From contig JAMXIF010000003.1 of NCBI GenBank assembly GCA_028583685.1, positions 51,532,406 to 51,596,405 on the forward strand: a stretch of DNA of 64,000 nt, given 5' to 3'. The position numbers and the translations under genes are program-made. Below are positions 44,690 through 57,380 of this stretch, in pieces. The DNA comes from Petaurus breviceps papuanus (lineage: Eukaryota; Chordata; Mammalia; Diprotodontia; Petauridae). Positions within the stretch are counted from its first letter, which is position 1; the number at the start of each line of letters is the position of its first letter. The notes beneath the pieces were generated by a model. That model did not search any database and was not told where the DNA came from. It was given only the letters and a program-made list of their open reading frames with translations.

Positions 44690-46320
44690 AAACATTATTA
44701 CCAGTTATTATAGGATACATAGGTGGATACATAATTTCACTACTGTGGATATCCCTTTCACAAATCAACTCAATGTTTGATTAATTGCATAAATATATTA
44801 AGCATATGTAATTCATTGTATGAAAAAGATAATTCGGTTGTATATAACATATGATATAATTAATAATATAACATGTATGTTTGTAAATATAAATAACTTC
44901 AGCACAATCGTGCTTATTATATTACAGTGTATGAATAATATAAAAGTATTTTTACATTTATATAAATGATATATCACTGAAAAAATTTATCCCCCAAATC
45001 ATGGATAAGTATCGATATTTAACTAGACAGCAACTATACTCAAAAATGACAGCTTAATTTTTGCAGGTTTCATTTTGTACATGACATCATTAGCACTTTG
45101 TAAACAGAGAAAGGCTCTAATTAGCTAAATACAAGTTGCAAAAATGACCCATGCCTGATTTTTTGAAGAAAAAGAAGCATATCTTTCATCTACTGAAAAT
45201 CTTCTTTAAAACAAAAACACCACTACAAATTTGGGACATGGCTCAAATTCAAACAAAAAAAATTAATGAGAAACTGGTACTGAGTAAAGGTATTCATCAA
45301 ATTTGTGTATGCAGGCAAAAATTGTCCTAGGAAAATGCAAAAATGGGATTCTTCTTCTTTCTAGTGCCTGCAGAAAACAGAGATAACCCTGACCTGCACA
45401 AACCTAAGAGAACAAGTACAAACACCTATTACAAAATGAAATGTGATTCATATTTAATTTAGGAATTGTATAAATCAAATTTAGCTAACATTAAATCTAG
45501 TATAGAGGATTAGGGAAAGACTTGAGCTAGCATCACATAGGATGAAAAGGAATGGGAGAATCGGTATTTGTATCTGTGAAAGGGGTACCAACACCAGCGA
45601 AATTGTGTCTCCCTCACAAAGTATCATATAATAATTGGCTTTAAAGCTTTCATGTTACCACTAACTAGATTAATAAGCTTCTGACTGGCAAAGGACTCTT
45701 TATGGTGTATATTTTATGTCCTGAAGAGAACCTTTTTGATTTAACAGACATTTATTAGCCCAACCAACATGTATTAATATTTATTTGCAGGGTGCAAGGG
45801 GCTATGCTCATATGAAACAATATTACTTTTTCACTTAATTCAGAAAACAAATACTTATCAAATTCAATTTCATTAATTTCAGCACATCATGGCTTTTTGG
45901 TTGATTCCCTCCTCCCCCATTTAATGCATGTGTGTATTTTGGAAAGAAATAGTATATATTTTTCAGTCATACTCAAATTTGTAACCTTTTCATTAGCATA
46001 CCAACCTCTCTTTGTGTGAATGTTCAGAGGAAGAACAGAAGATGTTGGTTATGTATGCATGAATTTTTTTAGTTTTTTTGCAGAAATTTATTATCTAAAC
46101 TTCAGAAAGCAATAAAATGCCTAGTTATGACAGATTTAGTATTATGATTTTGATTTTTAAATTTACTATGTAGGAAGTAATATGAGGAATATCCAAGCGT
46201 AATGTCTGATTCAGGTGTTGATCATATTTAATTTGCTAGCATTCATAGTAATGATTTTTAAAGCCTTTTTTTGGTAATTATTATCACTAGTAAAAATTCT
46301 TATTCAAAAATCTTTTATAG
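44690..46320. other. Repeat-poor, AT-rich intron
   Basis: About 1.6 kb with TATA-rich stretches (44780-44990) but no recognised transposon. No ASXL3 exon found. Confidence 0.45.
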
Positions 46321-46329
46321 TTATACTTT

Positions 46330-46960
46330 TTTAAATCTTTTTTTTATTAATTTGTTTGTTTCCTTTTAGTTTACAGGATTCAATTCCACAATTCCTTGAG
46401 TTTCACATTTTGTCCCCCCCCCCCCATGGCGGCTTATAGTCAAGTATAGGATCTGTAAATACTTTCACATTATACATTAGTCAGGTTATAAGGACGGATT
46501 GTACCAGCTGGAATGAAAAATGGTAAAGAGGACATAAAACCAAATAAGAGAAGGAAAAAGATCAGGTATTTTGCTTCCACCTGGATATAAACTTAGTTCT
46601 TTCTAGTTCTTTCTCTAGATGCACATATTTCTCTCCATCATGAGTCTTTTGGGATTGACTTATATCACTGCATTGCTGAGAAGAGTCCAGTCTATCAAAG
46701 TATGTCATCACACATACATTGTGTCTGTAATTGTGTACAAATTTCTCCTGGTTTTACTCTTCTCACTCAGCATCAGTTCTTTTAAGCCTCTCCAGGTAAA
46801 TATGAAGACTGCCTGCTCCTCGTTTCTTATAGCACAATAGTATTCTATAACATGCATATACCACAACTTGTTCAGCATTCCCCAATTGATGGGCACCCCC
46901 TTAATTTCCAATTCTTTGCTAACCACAAATATAGGTATATTTTTTAAAAAGTTTTTTTCA
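46330..46960 (-). mobile_element. L1 3' end, antisense
   Basis: TCTCCTGGTTTTACTCTTCTCACTCAGCATCAGTTC, GCACAATAGTATTCTATAACATGC and CCCCAATTGATGGGCACCCCC are exact-order complements of the L1 3' end at 2160-2818. A C-homopolymer (46414-46427) lies in the 3'UTR part. Confidence 0.9.
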
Positions 46961-46974
46961 CATATACTTTATAA

Positions 46975-47160
46975 ATTGATCTTCACAAGAACCCCTTCAC
47001 AGAGGCAGTGCAAGTGTTATTATTACATTTTACATCCAAGAAAACAGCCTCAGCCAGCTTAAATTGAGTTGTGCAAAGTAATATACCTAATTTATTAACA
47101 GAGCTGGGATTCAAATCTAGTTCCTAATCCAGTGCTCTTTCTATCAACTGCCTTACCTTA
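46975..47160 (-). mobile_element. MIR, antisense
   Basis: TTATTATTACATTTTACATCCAAGAAAACAGCC, then a degraded TTAACAGAGCTGGGATTCAAATC, is the complement of a MIR core and head. Confidence 0.75.
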
Positions 47161-47164
47161 TGTT

Positions 47165-47290
47165 GTAGTGGAAAGAATACTATAAATTTGGAGTCACCAG
47201 AACAGGGTTTGAATTCTGGTTCTTGCACCTGATATCTCTATGAACTTTCTGATCCTTAATTTCTTCATCTGTAAAATTAAATTCTTTTCA
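47165..47290 (+). mobile_element. MIR
   Basis: TGTAGTGGAAAGAATACTATAAATTTGGAGTCA, GGTTTGAATTCTGG and CTTCATCTGTAAAAT are the MIR tRNA-like head, B box and core in sense order. Confidence 0.75.
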
Positions 47291-47292
47291 AG

Positions 47293-50200
47293 TTCCAAAT
47301 CCTGTTACTCATCAAGCATTTATTAAGCATCTACTTTGTTTCAGGCACTGTGTTAAGCTCTAGAGATACAAGGAAAGGCAGGAAAAAGAATCCCTACTTT
47401 GAAGGAGCTTGCTAATGTGGGAGAGAGAAAGTGTGGAAATGTACAAGTGAAATATATGCATGATAAATGTGGGGTTTTCTTAGAGGGAAGGCACTAAGAT
47501 TAAACAAAAAATGGAAGGGCTTCTTATAGATTTAGCTGAGACTTGAAAGGAGCCACTAGGTGGTAGAGATAAGTAGAGAAAAAATAACAGCCAGTGAAGA
47601 CATTCACAGCTGGGAGATGCTCAAGTGTCTTATTTGAGGAACAGGAAGGAGGCCAATGTCATTGGGTTGCAGAGTATGTAGGGGTAAGTAAGGTATAAGA
47701 AACAAGAATGGTAGAAGAGGCATGTATAAAGGGCTTCAAAAGCCAAGCAGGATTTTATATTTGATCCTAGAGGAGATAGGGAACCATTGTTGTCTATTGA
47801 ATGGGAGTGGGGTATTGATTTTTCTCAGGCCCGCACTTTAGAAGAATCATTTTGACATCTGAGTATAAACCTAAGGCAGATAGACCAACCAGTAGGCTAT
47901 TATAATAGGCCAAGTATGAGATGTTGAGGGCCTGCACCAGTGTGGTGGCAATGATGGAGGACAGATGGGGGGGGGGGAATATACAAGGAAAACAGAAGAC
48001 TTGGCAACTGTTTGGATGTGAGGATGAGAGAGAGTGATCAGTCAAGGGTGATGCCTACTCTCTGAGCCCTGGTGAATAGGAAGATGTTGGTATACACATA
48101 ATAGGAAAGTTAGGGAAAGGGGAGAGTTTATGGGAAAATGAGTTCAGTTTTCAACCTTTTGAGTTTAAGATATCTATGAAACATAGAATTCTAAATACCT
48201 TGTAGACACTTGGAAATAAGAGACTAGAGGACAGGAAGGAAAGTTAGAAATGGACAAATAAATCTAAAATCACCTGCACAGAGATGATAGTTGAGTCTAC
48301 TAGAGCTAATGAGATCACTAAGAATAATAGTATAAAAGGAAAAGAGAATCCAGGACAGATACGGTTTTTAGGTGTGACCTGGATGAAGAAGGAAAATAAG
48401 AAGGAATAGTCAGAAATGTAGTTGGAGAACCAGGATAGAGTATCACTAAAACCAGAGAAGAGAGTGATTGACAGTGTTAAAACCATAGAGAGGTCAAAAA
48501 GAGTGAGGACTTTTAATAAGGACATCAGATTTAGTAATTACGAGATCATTGGTAATTTTAGAGAGAGCAGTTTCAGTTGAATTATGAGTTCTGCCTAGAA
48601 ATTAAGAAGGAAGTGAGAGGAAAGGACATGGAAGTAACAATTTTAAATTACTCTTTCAAGGAGTGAAGCTACAAAAGAGAGGAAAGATATGGGACAAGAG
48701 TTACTGCAGATAGATTATCAAGTGAGTATTATTTGAGGATGGGAGAGTCATGGACATATTTGTAGGCAGTATAGAAGCATTTGAGTTGCTAGTGAATAGA
48801 ATGCCAGGCCTAGAGTCAGGAAGACTGATCTTCCTTTTGAATCTTTCCTGAAACACTAGTTTTGTGATGCAAATCACTTTACTCTGTTTACCTTGGTTTT
48901 CTCATCTGTAAAATGAGTTGGAGAAGGAAATGGCAAACTATTCCAGTATTTTTCCCAAGAAAACCCCAAATGGGGTCACAAAGAGTTGGATAGGATTGAA
49001 AAATGTCTGAACAGGGAAACAGTCAATACAGAGAGAAAGAGACTAAAGAGAAGTGAATGAGTGGGGATGATATAGAGAGCTGTGTGCTGGAGAACACAGA
49101 ATTGAATTTGTGCGTGCAGAGAAAGGTTTATGTTGGCAAGGAGAAGGACTGTCTCTTCATGTGAAATAGAAGTGAAGGGGAGAAACAGTGAAGGAATGTA
49201 TCTCAGGGATATGAGAAAGGGAGAAGAACCTCTCATTCAATGGGCCCATTTTTTTTTTCAGTGATATGTGAGGCAAGGTTTTTAATCGATGGACACATAG
49301 AAATTTGAGGAAGGATGAAAAGATTTTGAAAAACGTATATGGCGAATAAGTAGATGCCAAGTCAGTTAGGGAGATGTAAAAGTACTGCCTTGCTGCATTG
49401 AGGGCCCAGATGAGATTACATAAAACAAATTTGTAGTTGTCTTAAGTTAGAATGTTTTAGTAATTTTTTTTCCAGCCTTGTTCAGTAGTGCCTGTGTAGA
49501 AAAGATGGCAATTGATGGTGAGAATAATCTAGGGCTGAAGCTTGGTTGGGCAGGTTCTTCAATAAAATAAGGAGCAAAAGACTGAAAAGCTGAGGAACAT
49601 GTGTAGTTGAATTGGTTTAGCAGGGGTCAGGATGGCCAAAGGAGTGGAATAGAGTGTGGCCTGTGTAACAGTGATATCCTGGGAAAGAACTGAGAAGTGT
49701 AAGGATTAGTGATCACAATGAGGACAAGGAACAAGATTTGGGATTACAAGGCAGAGGAAGAGATGGAATGACAACAAATTGTGATCTGATAAAGGATTTT
49801 CATAGTTGATGAACACGGGAAGGCTATTTTTGACTGATTGCAAGATTAAGGAAGAACATGATCATCTCTGTATGTTGGTGAGATGGAATGGAGGAATAGT
49901 TCATGTGAATTGAGAGATTGAGAGGTTAAAGTTTTTGAGGGAGTCTAAGAAGAATATTAATATGAGGAAGTCCCTTGGTATGAGGGCAAGAATTGGGGAA
50001 GAGAGAAAGACTAGAAGTCAGGTACCCATTGACAAAGGAAGGGGAGTATCCTGTAGGTCAGTAAACAAGAGCCACCAGAATCTTAATTGGGTGATAAAAA
50101 TGGTTTGTATGAACCTTAAAGGTTACTCAGGAAGAAAAGGTTACTGAGTGATGGTGATAAAGGGGGAATTTAGAAGTGGTAATGGGGAACAAGGAGCAGT

Positions 50201-50450
50201 TCCCCCACATTAACCATTGAGTCAAGGGTTTTCAAGTGAAAATTTCAGTTAGTGCTGGAAAGTGTAGACAGGGAAGTTGTTTCATTAGGAAGGAGCCAGT
50301 GAGTGAAAGAAAGTGGAAGGAGAGGGAAAAGAAAAGGTTTAATAAGATTGCTAATAGTGTTATCTACAGAAAAGCATTCCAGAGAGTGGGGGAGACAGAC
50401 CTAAGCCATGGATACCAACAAACAGGCTGGATGGAGGTCTAGAAGTTCCC
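47293..50450 (-). mobile_element. L2 LINE, antisense, about 3.1 kb, covering most of ORF2
   Basis: It starts with the reversed L2 3' end (CATCAAGCATTTATTAAGC ... CAGGCACTGTGTTAAGC). On the minus strand it then runs through the ORF2 C-terminus into the reverse transcriptase; 48525-48244 reads MSLLKVLTLFDLSMVLTLS followed by SDTLSWFSNYISDYSF, resembling the L2 RT region. Further antisense sequence to about 50450 probably covers the upstream part of ORF2, though I recognise it less surely. A CORE-SINE is inserted at about 48783-49015. It is unusually long for an L2 fossil. Confidence 0.8.
48783..49015 (+). mobile_element. CORE-SINE (MAR1/MON1-like) inserted in L2
   Basis: GCCAGGCCTAGAGTCAGG, TTTTCTCATCTGTAAAATGAG, TTGGAGAAGGAAATGGCAAAC and CCCAAATGGGGTCACAAAGAGTTGG are the head, core and tail of the marsupial MAR1-type CORE-SINE. 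Its tail resembles an RTE/BovB LINE 3' end. L2 sequence is continuous on both sides. Confidence 0.85.
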
Positions 50451-50487
50451 CCTAGGTAGGGCATTTATAAAGGATAATAGGAGATTG

Positions 50488-50545
50488 TACATACACACAT
50501 ACACACACACACACGCGCGTGCACACACACACATAAGCACACTTG
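50488..50545. repeat. (CA)n microsatellite with CGCG core
   Basis: Alternating CA units with a central CGCGCGTG. It lies 230 bases upstream of an ASXL3 exon. Confidence 0.95.
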
Positions 50546-50769
50546 TGCCCCACCCCTCCCCCCATGTCTTAAGAATGACAGGGCGTAATCCTACCATTTT
50601 AATACTAGAAATCCATTTATTTTGTTACTTTCTTTTTTCCTTTATCTTCCTTCTTTTGTACTCTAAGCTTCACATTTTCCTTAATTGGAATTTTCAGTTT
50701 ATTTCTATGTAATCTTAGTTGAACATCTTTCTGATTATTGTGCTTTATTTTTATTGGCTTATTTTCTAG

Positions 50770-50970
<201 letters not shown>

Positions 50971-51169
50971 TAACCAGGAAGGGAAGCTTTGGCATGTCCT
51001 GCTTAAATGGAAAGACAGTGATACTGGATTCTATGCTTGTTACTGAAGATCGCCAGCCTAGCTAAAATTCTTAAGGGCTCCTTGCCAGGTTGGCCATAGA
51101 GTGATTAATCTAGTGGGGAAGAGTAAGGAAGCAGCTTGCAAAGGTGGTCTTTGAAGTGTCACAAAGACA

Positions 51170-51330
51170 CAAAGGCTATCTCTGTCACTTCCTACCTGTG
51201 TGATCTTTGACCAGTCACATTCTTTGGACCTCTGTTTCCTTATCTGTAAAATGAGGTGTTTGAATTAGACAATCTCTAAATTCCCTTCCATCTCCAAGTC
51301 TGTGATCCTGTCATTCTAAGGCAATCTATT
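51170..51330 (+). mobile_element. MIR in ASXL3 intron
   Basis: CACTTCCTACCTGTGTGATC, then GACCTCTGTTTCCTTATCTGTAAAATGAGG, then AATTCCCTTCCATCTCCAAG follow a sense MIR. Confidence 0.88.
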
Positions 51331-51554
51331 AAGAGGTTGCAACCTATTCAGGGAAGAGGGTATCCCCTCCAGCAGTATTATAGGTCTTTGAAACATTGAA
51401 GTATCTGAAAAAAAAACTGTGTCTCCAAAATGCTCTGGACTTTGTATCCTTTCTCAAATTTCCCAATTTGTCAAAAGTCTTCTGAATAATAATTTAATTT
51501 AGTACAAGTCAAATCATGTTTCAGCAAATTCCAAGGGGTTTTCCTAATGCTTTC

Positions 51555-51717
51555 AGTAAGTTTTAGAGGACCTACGTTCAAATCTACCTCAGATTTTTTT
51601 TCCTTTGTGAACTTGGGTGAATTGTTTAACCTCCAAGGACCTCAGTTTCTCCATTTGCAAATTTAAGAAGTTGAACTTCTTGTTTCCAGATCTAGATCTA
51701 TGATTCTATCAACCTAT
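51555..51717 (+). mobile_element. MIR in ASXL3 intron
   Basis: GACCTACGTTCAAATC, GGACCTCAGTTTCTCCATTTGCAAA and CCAGATCTAGATCTATGATTC give head, core and tail in order. Confidence 0.85.
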
Positions 51718-51718
51718 T

Positions 51719-51735
51719 GTGTGTGTGTGTGTGTA
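51719..51735. repeat. (GT)n microsatellite
   Basis: Eight to nine GT units at the 3' end of the MIR. Confidence 0.9.
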
Positions 51736-51954
51736 ATTTTCTGTTGAAGATTGTGTGAAGTGGGTGATAATCTAATCCTTGACCCTTGCCTGGTGCCAAG
51801 GATAAAAAGACCTGGGTTGTTCTAGCTTCTGTCTGACTCCACCCCCTTATCTGCTGCCTCGAGGCAGAAGCTTCCCCCTTACTTCTTTGTTGTATTGAAA
51901 AGAACAGGGAGTTTGAATCTTCAGTCTGCTACTCGCTATGTGTATGACCTTTGA

Positions 51955-52116
<162 letters not shown>

Positions 52117-52295
52117 TAAGTATTGGAGTATTTTTTTCATTTCTTTTAGAGAGAAATATATAATTCTTTCCTTTAAGAGCACACTCATCTTATAGCACTC
52201 AATAAACCTTTGATAAAAGGCAGGTGCTCCCTTGTATAAGGAATTGCGGGTAAAATTATGATGGCATGTCCGCGCTCCCATTAAAAACTCATTTT

Positions 52296-52600
52296 GGGGG
52301 CGGCCAGGTGGAATAGCGAGTAAGAGCACCGGCCCCAATGTCGGGATGACCTGGGTATCGAATCCAGGCTCAGACACTTAGCATCAACCCAGAAACACCT
52401 GGCCGTGTAACCTTGAACAAGTTACTTAACCCCAGTTGCTTAGGGGCGGCCAGGTACACAGCGAGTAAGAGCACCGGCCCCAGTGTTGGAATGACCTGGG
52501 GATCAAATCTGGGCTCAGATACTTAGCACCACACCCAGAAATAACTGGCCGTATAACCTTGAGCAAGTTACTTAACCCCAATTGCTTAAAAAAAAAATAC
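52296..52600 (+). mobile_element. Dimeric tRNA-derived SINE, complete with target duplication
   Basis: The left monomer (52296-52442) has the ACCCAGAAACACCTGG middle and ends AGTTGCTTA. The right monomer (52443-52597) has CACACCCAGAAATAACTGG and an A-tail. An exact duplication CTCATTTT flanks the pair as a whole (52288-52295 and 52601-52608), and none separates the monomers, so the dimer inserted as a single RNA copy. Confidence 0.93.
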
Positions 52601-52639
52601 CTCATTTTTAAGAGTGTACAACTTGTCCATAAAAATTCA

Positions 52640-54410
52640 CTCCAGGTTGAAAATAGCACATGGTATTTTACCATAGAAGTCAGTTTTGATTTTTTGTAGT
52701 TAATTTTTTAAAAATCTATTTCTTCATTTTTGAATCTATTTCTTCATATTTCTTCAATTATTATATATAATATACATGATATATATAAATATATTAGAAA
52801 TAAATGTTTTAGGTGTATTTGTATTTTCATAAATAAAAATTAATTTCTTGTTTTTGTAAGGGTGCTGAATATAAACGTAATACTTTTAGCACTTATTTAG
52901 GTAAAAACTAAGTTAATGTATATTTATGGAAATGTTGTGTTGCAAAGGTGGTTACTATTTTTTTTAATGGATCAATTCCCCCTTGCTTATTTTTATTTAT
53001 ATATATATATAATTTGTTTCTTGTGTTCACTTCTTATAGATTTTATGTTTTTGAGGTTTTTATTTTGGGGTGGAGAGTGTTTGTGTTTAGACTTCTTAAA
53101 GCTATTTCCATACAACATTTATATACACTGTTGATTATGAAAGAAATTAAAATGTTGGGTCGAAATGCCTGTAAATCAAACATTTTACAAAGCTTGCTGC
53201 CAACAGTCTCATGAATAGTTCAGTCTGTACGAAAGGTAAATTCAGTCACCAAATTTTGACTGTGGATTTAGGTTTCCTTCTGTGTAAAAAAAGTCTGTAC
53301 ATTGACTTTTAATTATTAGACTTGAACCTGAATTTAATTGTTTATTTTATGTTTAAAAAAAAGTGCTGAATTCTTTTCAGGCACCAGGCTTGGCTCTTTT
53401 CCCTTGTAGCATGTGATTCCCCTGCGAAAGGAGGAATCCTGGGCTCAATGAGTTGATGTAGTAAACTGCCTATTTAAGGAGGATGGTGGCCATTAGAGGC
53501 ATCTACCAGGTAGCAACATTAATGTAAAATGAAGACCTACTTTTGAGAGCAATCAGAGGACTGTCAAAGACAATTGGATGTCAAATCGTAGTTAATCATA
53601 AGTAATTTTATTTATTTATTTATTTTTGGAGATTGAAAAAGTATCAAGTTCAGGGTCATACCAGGTGCCTTCTCTAAAACAACTTTGAGGACTGTGGTTC
53701 AAGCCCCGGAGAGAATTTTGCATGCCACAGTAATTCACCACTTAATTGTTGTTTAGTGCATTTCTTACTGGCAATGGCATCTTAATGACTGAGTTAGCAT
53801 CTTGAGTCTGGCAGTCATTTCATCCCACAAGAGTTTAAGTCATCAGGCTTAAGTTCCTCAGTTAGAGTTCCTCTTAGGATGTGGCAGGGGACAACAGTTT
53901 TTCCTTTGTAACTGTTTATCTTTTTTTAGTGAAGTACATAGGGAGAGGGTAAATTCGAAGAGGATAGTTCTTCCTTACTGATCTGCTTTGTCCTTTCCTA
54001 GCTATTTCTAACTTTGCAAATATTTTGTGTCCTTGAGCAGTTTTAACAAATCTCTTGACCAATACAATACTAAGACTTGTTTAGCCATAAGCTTTGAATT
54101 CTCCCCCCTCCATATCTTCCCTTACATGTGTGATGAGTATGTGTGTTCATATATATGTGTGTTTGTATTTTGCCATCAAGTTGAAAAAGTCTTTATTACT
54201 TCCTTGAGCACTTCTTTTCTCGATTATTTGGGCAGATAGACTGGCATCCATTAAAGGCCTGCCATGTTCAATTCTCTGCCTTGAGTTTGGTATTTTTGTT
54301 ATGGTCTCTCATGGGCTTATTGACCTAAAACCAGGTCAACTTTTCATTGTCATACTAGTGACCTAAAAGTAAGACACTCAGGTTTGTTATCTTAGAACTG
54401 TTGAATATTT
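52640..54410. other. Repeat-poor intron
   Basis: AT-rich with a TATA-rich patch (52760-52800) and a short ATTT run near 53610. No transposon, exon or RNA gene recognised. Confidence 0.45.
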
Positions 54411-54414
54411 TGTT

Positions 54415-54660
54415 CCCAAGGCAGCTAGGTGGTGCAGTGGATAGGACTCTAGGCCCGCAGTCAGGAAGATCCGAGTTCAAACATGGCTTCAGAAGCTATG
54501 TGGCCTTGGCAAATCTCTTAACCAATCTGTGTCTCAGTTTCCCCATATGTAAGGGATAAGGAGAATAAGTTGGGGATGTTGTAAAAACTAAATGAGATGA
54601 TATTTATGAAGTTTTTAGCACAGAGTCTGGCACATAGTCGGTGCTTAATAAGTCCTTCCT
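54415..54660 (+). mobile_element. CORE-SINE (MIR/MON1-type)
   Basis: GGCAGCTAGGTGGTGCAGTGGATAGG (tRNA-like head), GAGTTCAAACATGGC (B box), GTGTCTCAGTTTCCCCATATGTAA (core), AATGAGATGATATTTATGAA and GGCACATAGTCGGTGCTTAATAAG (tail) give a nearly full-length element. Confidence 0.88.
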
Positions 54661-55279
54661 TCTTCCCTGCTACCTTCCTTGTATCTGCTTGCCTGACTCC
54701 TGTCCATAAAATCTATTCATATGAGCTTGATTTGATTTATCTTACCTTCCCTTTCTGTACTATTTCTACATGAGAATGTATATTGTAAATCTATGGGTGA
54801 CACTGAATCATTTAGTACAGTCCTCAATAGCTTAACCATTAATATTGACCACCTTAATTGACATGTGATGCTCACCACATGCCAGGCTATATGTCTTGCC
54901 CAAACTTAACTTTTTGGCTTTAGTTGGAATACACTTAGAAGTTATATCAGTTGACTTCTTATCTTACACAGGAATTCCCTCTGTGACATCCTTGATAATT
55001 TGAATATTTTCAGTAAGAGAAAACTCACTACCCCACATGCAAAAAACTACAATTTTGCAAATTCAGTTGTAAGAAATTCCTTCCTTTCCATTGAAATAAA
55101 ACTTGCTCCTTGGAAAATCCTGCCTTTTGGTTCTAGTTGTGCTTCAGTAGACCCACAGAAACATTCGACATTTTTCTGCACATTGTGTCCCCTGATGATT
55201 CATTGCTTCTGTAGGCTAGACACCTCCAGAATTCCCTTTAGACATTACTTGTATGAAAATGAACTACAGAGGCAAAATC

Positions 55280-56250
55280 ATATAATCTCAGAGCAGAAAG
55301 AAACTTCAGGGCCCATTTTGTCCAACTCTTATCTAAACAGTATTCCCCTTTACAAATAGACCTGACCAGTGGTCTTCATTTGGAGACCAGGTAACAGAGA
55401 ACCCATTTCTACTGCCTTTTCAGTCAACTCATTCCATTTCTGAGGGGCTTTGTTAGTAAGTCTTTGCTTATAGCAAGTCTAAAACTCCTACTACAACTTC
55501 TGCCCCTGACTCCCAGGTCTTACTTTTAAAGCTAAGCAAGACAAGTTTAATCCCTCCTCCACATAAAATCATTTCATATACTCTGGGGTGTATCCCCAAA
55601 GTCTTCTCTCCTCCAGACTAAATATCTCTGATTCCTTCAAATGATTGTTCTATGGCATGATCTTTTTCATCCTGACCAGCTTTCTCTAATGTCCCTTCTG
55701 CTCTTCACAGAATCCCAGCATCTCAGTGTTCTTCCAAAAACTTAGAGCCTAGAATTGATCTCAGTACTCTCTGTGATCTGAAGTGAACAAAGTATTATTG
55801 ATTTATTATCATTTTCCTAATAATTCTGGTTCTTACATTTCTCTTGTTACCATTTCACACTCTTGAAATGTGCTTATAAATACTAAAACCTCACAGTCTT
55901 TATCAGATTAACTGTAGTCACCCCCATCCTGTATGTGTTAAGTTGATCTTTAGAACAGAAGTATAAAACTTGACTAGAGTAAATTTATCTCATGTTTAGA
56001 TGTAGCCTACTGTTCTAACCTGTTAAGATCTCTGAATCTGAATTCTTTTGTAGAGCATGTCAACATCCTTCCTAGCTCTGTGTCATTTTTCTAAAAGTTT
56101 TGCTAGGAATGCCATTTAAGCCTCTTTTAAAATAATGGATAAAATTATTAAATAGCATATGATCAAGCATAAAGCTTTGAGGCATTCCACCAAAGAACAA
56201 CTTCCACGGTGATAGTGAACTACAGTTAGGGTCTGGCCATCCACTTTAAT
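55280..56250 (-). mobile_element. L3/CR1-type LINE, antisense, about 1 kb
   Basis: From left to right the + strand carries reversed L3/CR1 blocks: GAAACTTCAGGGCCCATTTTGTCCAAC, AACCCATTTCTACTGCC, AAGACAAGTTTAATCCCTCCTCCACAT, AAGTCTTCTCTCCTCCAGACTAAATATC, CTAACCTGTTAAGATCTCTGAATC, TCCTAGCTCTGTGTCATTTT, and AAGCTTTGAGGCATTCCACC. This is one of the longer L3 remains; all frames are broken. Confidence 0.87.
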
Positions 56251-56254
56251 ATAC

Positions 56255-56500
56255 AGAATCACAAGAATCCCAGAGATGAAAGAGGCCATTTAGTTAAACA
56301 CATAACTGAACCAGAATCTTTTCTTTTAAATAAGTCCAAAAAGTAATCTAGTTTTACTTGAAGACTTCCGTTGGACAAGAACCCACTGCCTTCCCAAGGC
56401 AGGCCATTCCTCTTTTGCTGCTTGGCACAGATCATCTTTAGGTGCCACAAGTTAGTCCATAAAAGCCCACTATTGATATCATTCCTATAGTAATATATCT
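56255..56500 (-). mobile_element. L3/CR1-type LINE 3' end, antisense, second copy
   Basis: A second start of the same pattern: CCCAGAGATGAAAGAGGCCATTTAG, TGAAGACTTCCGTTGGACAAGAACCCACTGCCTTCC, CAGGCCATTCC. It lies directly behind the first copy. Confidence 0.75.
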
Positions 56501-56869
56501 TTGCAATGAAAAATAAAAAGAGAGTATTGTTACTATTTAGTGAGTTGTTCTCCATCTTACACACACAGAGACTTTCATACTAGTATGAAAGTCTTTGTCA
56601 AATGCTTAGCTTAAATTTTTACTAGATAAAACATACCTATAGCATTCCTCTCCTCTTTTAGTCTAGTAATTATATAGTTTAGTCTGACTTGAGCTATTTC
56701 TGATGAAGCCAAGATGGCTCTTTGTGATCACTATTTTCTTCATCAGAGATGTAGTGTAATCATCCCTTCAAGAACACATTATTGAATGTTGATAGAAATT
56801 AAAAGTCCACTAGAATGTAGTCTGAAGACTATATTCTCTTCCTTTTTTTTTTAAATCAGGAAAATTATA

Positions 56870-57380
56870 TTTGCCCATTTCCATTACACCGTATCACTGT
56901 TACTGTTGAAGGTACGGTCATATTCCCAATCACACAGGCTGACAATCTCACTCTCTCTCCCCCATATAAAATCTGTTGCCAAGTCCTATTTTCTATCTTT
57001 ATGACATCTTTCTGTCTTCCTATTCAACATCTTTTTAGTTTCATAATGGCTATTTGCCCCCTTTTTGCCTCTGACACTGCCATTATTACCCTGCTGCAGG
57101 TTTTCATAGCCTTATGCTTGTAGTAATGTCATAACCTTCTGGTTGGGCTCTCTGCCTGAAGTCTCTGCCCACTCATCTTCCTAGAGTGCAGATCTGACCA
57201 AATCGTCCCCCTATATAACATAGAATATGGATTCCTTTAATGTCCAGGATCAAATATAAAATCCTCTTGCTTTTAAAGCCCATCATAACGTGGACCTCTC
57301 CTATCTTTTCCTTTTTCTTACATTTTGTCCCCATATTATCTGTGATGTAATGAAACACTGGTCTCCTTCCTGTTCTTATT
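56870..57380 (+). mobile_element. L2 LINE fragment
   Basis: ACTGTTACTGTTGAAGGTACGG, ATCTGTTGCCAAGTCCTATTTTC, GACACTGCCATTATTACCCTGCTGCAGG and CCTTCTGGTTGGGCTCTCTGCCTG are sense L2 ORF2 C-terminal blocks. It is followed by a second partial copy. Confidence 0.87.

Noticed and set aside
1-50769. Further upstream ASXL3 exons or a nested gene in the long intron
   Set aside because: I looked for the known N-terminal motifs (the HARE-HTH region and the first half of DEUBAD, such as LPQHFQQYLLLLLPEVD) and for exon-like frames with splice sites and found none. A short exon could still be missed by eye.
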